This document shows, piece after piece, positions 63,854 to 64,000 of a stretch of DNA of 64,000 bases (positions are counted from its first letter, which is position 1; every line of letters starts with the position of its first letter). The translations under genes were made by a program, and so were the position numbers. The notes beneath the pieces were generated by a model, which did no database searches, was not told the origin of the DNA, and saw only the letters and a list, made by a program, of their open reading frames with translations. This DNA is from Candidatus Hydrogenedentota bacterium (GTDB lineage: Bacteria > Hydrogenedentota > Hydrogenedentia > Hydrogenedentales > JAEUWI01). The stretch covers positions 80,625 to 144,624 of the forward strand of contig JAEUWI010000014.1 of assembly GCA_016791475.1 (NCBI GenBank), given 5' to 3'.

Positions 63854-64000
63854 AGGCTGTAGGCTGTAGGCTGGAGGCTTCAGGCTGGAGGCTGGAGGCT
63901 TCAGGCTGGAGGCTTCAGGCTGGAGGCTGAAGGCTGAAGGCTGAAGGCTGAAGGCTGAAGGCTGAAGGCTGAAGGCTGAAGGCTGAAGGCTGAAGGCTGA
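63854..64000. repeat. Second heptamer array (AGGCTGT / GGCTGGA / GGCTTCA / GGCTGAA)
   Basis: From 63854 to the window end the sequence is a 7-bp repeat: AGGCTGT twice, then mixed GGCTGGA and GGCTTCA units, then a uniform GGCTGAA run. It is the same family as the array at 4246-4552 and continues past the window edge. Confidence 0.95.

Overview
The window is GC-rich bacterial chromosome with compact, mostly co-directional gene clusters, many secreted hydrolases and unusually repeat-rich intergenic DNA. No rRNA or other marker allows firm placement. A formylglycine sulfatase, secreted CehA/McbA-type and GH20-like proteins, a secretion-signal DegT enzyme and word-like intergenic repeats together suggest an uncultured Gram-negative lineage near the Planctomycetes/Verrucomicrobia/Lentisphaerae or Hydrogenedentes. 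This placement is inference. An OprP-type porin supports an outer membrane.

Layout. 1-4226 (minus) is a complete riboflavin operon, ribD-ribE-ribBA-(DUF2007)-ribH-nusB, with a sigma70-like promoter, an FMN riboswitch and a terminator/SD hairpin just before ribD. 4246-4610 is a heptamer/nonamer repeat array. 4676-11022 carries a PhyH dioxygenase, a large secreted glycosidase-like protein, a putative metalloprotease and a TPR-AAA+ ATPase followed by a TPR-membrane protein. 11033-16889 (minus) has prfC, a B12-binding radical SAM-DUF2344 fusion and adk. 17164-21018 has a CPBP protease, two alpha/beta hydrolases and a DUF6159 membrane protein. 21068-27418 (minus) has a DegT-type enzyme, two amidohydrolases, an exported nitrilase-like enzyme, and the amt-glnK nitrogen module.

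27706-43690 is a region of exported proteins: a beta-propeller, a GH20-like protein, an esterase, two divergent CehA/McbA paralogues and a sulfatase, plus DUF2157/GDYXXLXY membrane proteins and an ADP-ribosylglycohydrolase. Inverted-repeat elements separate many of these genes. 43817-57295 carries a HGSNAT-like membrane acyltransferase, a VapBC toxin-antitoxin pair, a PrpD-like enzyme, a cassette of two periplasmic-binding-like proteins plus an atypical histidine kinase, an OprP-type porin, sthA, a response regulator with a degenerate GGDEF domain and a class I/II aminotransferase. 57296-63388 is the least stable part: a 2.4-copy tandem duplication, a 5'-truncated CEMIP/G8-like gene, and an RHS locus with variable Cys-rich C-terminus, a candidate immunity gene and a frameshifted RHS fragment. 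A cold-shock gene and a second heptamer array end the window.

The strongest points for follow-up are: (1) several families of degenerate 7-10 bp word repeats, alone or as inverted pairs; (2) a RibBA whose DHBP synthase domain has Gln at the metal-ligand His position; (3) the two-PBP/histidine kinase cassette; (4) the RHS toxin/immunity module.
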